DNA from: Candidatus Omnitrophota bacterium
GTDB lineage: Bacteria; Omnitrophota; Gorgyraeia; Zapsychrales; Aceulaceae
Length of the DNA: 33,384 bases
Reading direction: 5' to 3'
Assembly (NCBI GenBank): GCA_028693815.1
Contig: JAQUUP010000011.1
Coordinates: 8,141-41,524 of the forward strand
The notes beneath the pieces are model-generated. The model ran no database searches. It worked only from the letters and a program-made list of their open reading frames with translations, and was not told the DNA's origin. Every line of letters begins with the position of its first letter. Position 1 is the stretch's first letter. This document shows positions 32,727 to 33,384 of this stretch, one piece after another. The position numbers were made by a program, and so were the translations under genes.

Positions 32727-33384
32727 CTATTTTATGTTTAAGCTTCCTCCTTTGGACAAAGTAATCATATAGGCTTTACCTTTTTGGAATGTTCCGATGG
32801 TGTTAGTCCATTGACCATTTTCTTTTCCTATATACGAACCATTGCTGGAATCATACACAATAGTTAAGGCGTCAGTATCAATTAATCCTTGAACTGTTTC
32901 CATTGCTGGTTTATTAGCTAGGAATCCAATATAATGAGTTCCAGAGTTTAGACTAATATTTCCGTTTCCTGGGATTGGATCTCCTGGAACAATCAAGGTT
33001 TGAGGAGAATTAACTTTTATTTTAAGGCCATATGATGGATTTAAAGACTGGCTAATGTTATTAATGCCTTGTGATGGCCAATAGGCTTTACCCTTTGAAT
33101 CATGTGCAAAAACAAGATTTTCCCCAAGATCTGAAAGCAAATCTTCAACTTTCATGCTTGAAGCCTGAACTGTTGGTGCAAAGTAGTTCCATCCGGCTTT
33201 GAGCTGAACGACTTGGTCGTTTGGATTTGCAACATTGTTTACTGTAATGATTACCGTATCAGGTTGAGAATTATACTCGCCATCATTAACCACTAAGCTA
33301 ATAACATAATCTGTAGCGCTATCAACTTCAGGGGCTGTAAATGTTGGATTAACAGCCTGCGGATTCGATAACGTGATTCCTTCA
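32727..33384 (-). CDS. Large secreted protein, C-terminal end with PKD/Ig-like segment (5' truncated by window)
   Basis: The frame is open to the window edge, so the start lies outside; about 219 residues are visible. They begin with the end of a PKD/cadherin-like beta domain (VNPTFTAPEVDSATDYVISL, VVNDGEYNSQPDTVIITVNN). A ~170-residue C-terminal domain follows, starting LKAGWNYFAPTVQ and containing YWPSQGINNISQSLNPSYGLKI and KGKAYMITLSKGG. The GWN start and GKAYxI end resemble terminal domains repeatedly seen at the end of secreted proteins in environmental bacteria. It has no Cys, fitting an exported protein. Function unknown. Confidence 0.7.
   Translation of the reverse strand, partial: EGITLSNPQAVNPTFTAPEVDSATDYVISLVVNDGEYNSQPDTVIITVNNVANPNDQVVQLKAGWNYFAPTVQASSMKVEDLLSDLGENLVFAHDSKGKAYWPSQGINNISQSLNPSYGLKIKVNSPQTLIVPGDPIPGNGNISLNSGTHYIGFLANKPAMETVQGLIDTDALTIVYDSSNGSYIGKENGQWTNTIGTFQKGKAYMITLSKGGSLNIK

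Overview
The window looks like a chromosomal segment from an uncultivated, didermic, low-GC bacterium. Candidatus Omnitrophota or a close relative is my best guess. This is inferred from the gene mix: a bacterial STT3-type oligosaccharyltransferase, a huge cyclic beta-1,2-glucan synthase, pseudopilins with a PilX-like protein, a small HAMP membrane protein, and long secreted repeat proteins. No marker gene here settles the taxonomy. Most genes are AT-rich; the glucan synthase gene is visibly richer in G+C in its second half.

Layout. (1) 1-1948: C-terminal part of a giant filamentous-haemagglutinin-like surface protein, closed by a clear terminator. (2) 2077-3805: operon of a SurA-like lipoprotein, a HAMP membrane protein and a secreted HEIAH (zinc-metallopeptidase-like) protein; then a flavodoxin. 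(3) 6563-4387, minus strand: two pseudopilins and a PilX-like protein, probably transcribed from a leaderless-type promoter. (4) 6734-9043: response regulator, seryl-tRNA synthetase and a five-helix membrane protein. (5) 9088-17907: a 2939-residue cyclic beta-1,2-glucan synthase. (6) 17908-20128: the most unusual part. Two orphan membrane-protein genes sit among fragments of a tyrosine-recombinase integrase (N-terminal arm piece at 18383-18460, HDLRH piece at 19182-19319). Next come a tandem array carrying copies of the first 13 bases of tRNA-Ser joined to varying hairpins, the tRNA-Ser(UGA) itself, its terminator, and a second array of hairpin repeats whose stems change in a compensatory way. 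(7) 20129-23903: two RNA methyltransferases (RsmB/Sun and SpoU/TrmH families) and a COG2509-type FAD dehydrogenase. (8) 24007-27660: signalling module of a CheX-like phosphatase, a stand-alone receiver and a three-PAS hybrid kinase whose C-terminal receiver has lost its phosphoacceptor aspartate. (9) 30989-27670, minus strand: DegP-like protease without PDZ plus an STT3-type oligosaccharyltransferase with a WWSPG variant of the WWDYG motif. (10) 31208-32298: CBS-pair protein and a DUF134 regulator preceded by two palindromic operator-like sites and an extended -10 promoter. (11) 32727-33384: C-terminal end of another large secreted protein on the minus strand.

Together the genes point to a cell investing in its envelope: secreted repeat proteins, pilus or secretion machinery, a periplasmic glucan, an extracytoplasmic glycosylation enzyme, and sensors. 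The best candidates for something undescribed are the two covarying hairpin-repeat families around tRNA-Ser with the split integrase, and the CheX/receiver/pseudo-hybrid-kinase module.
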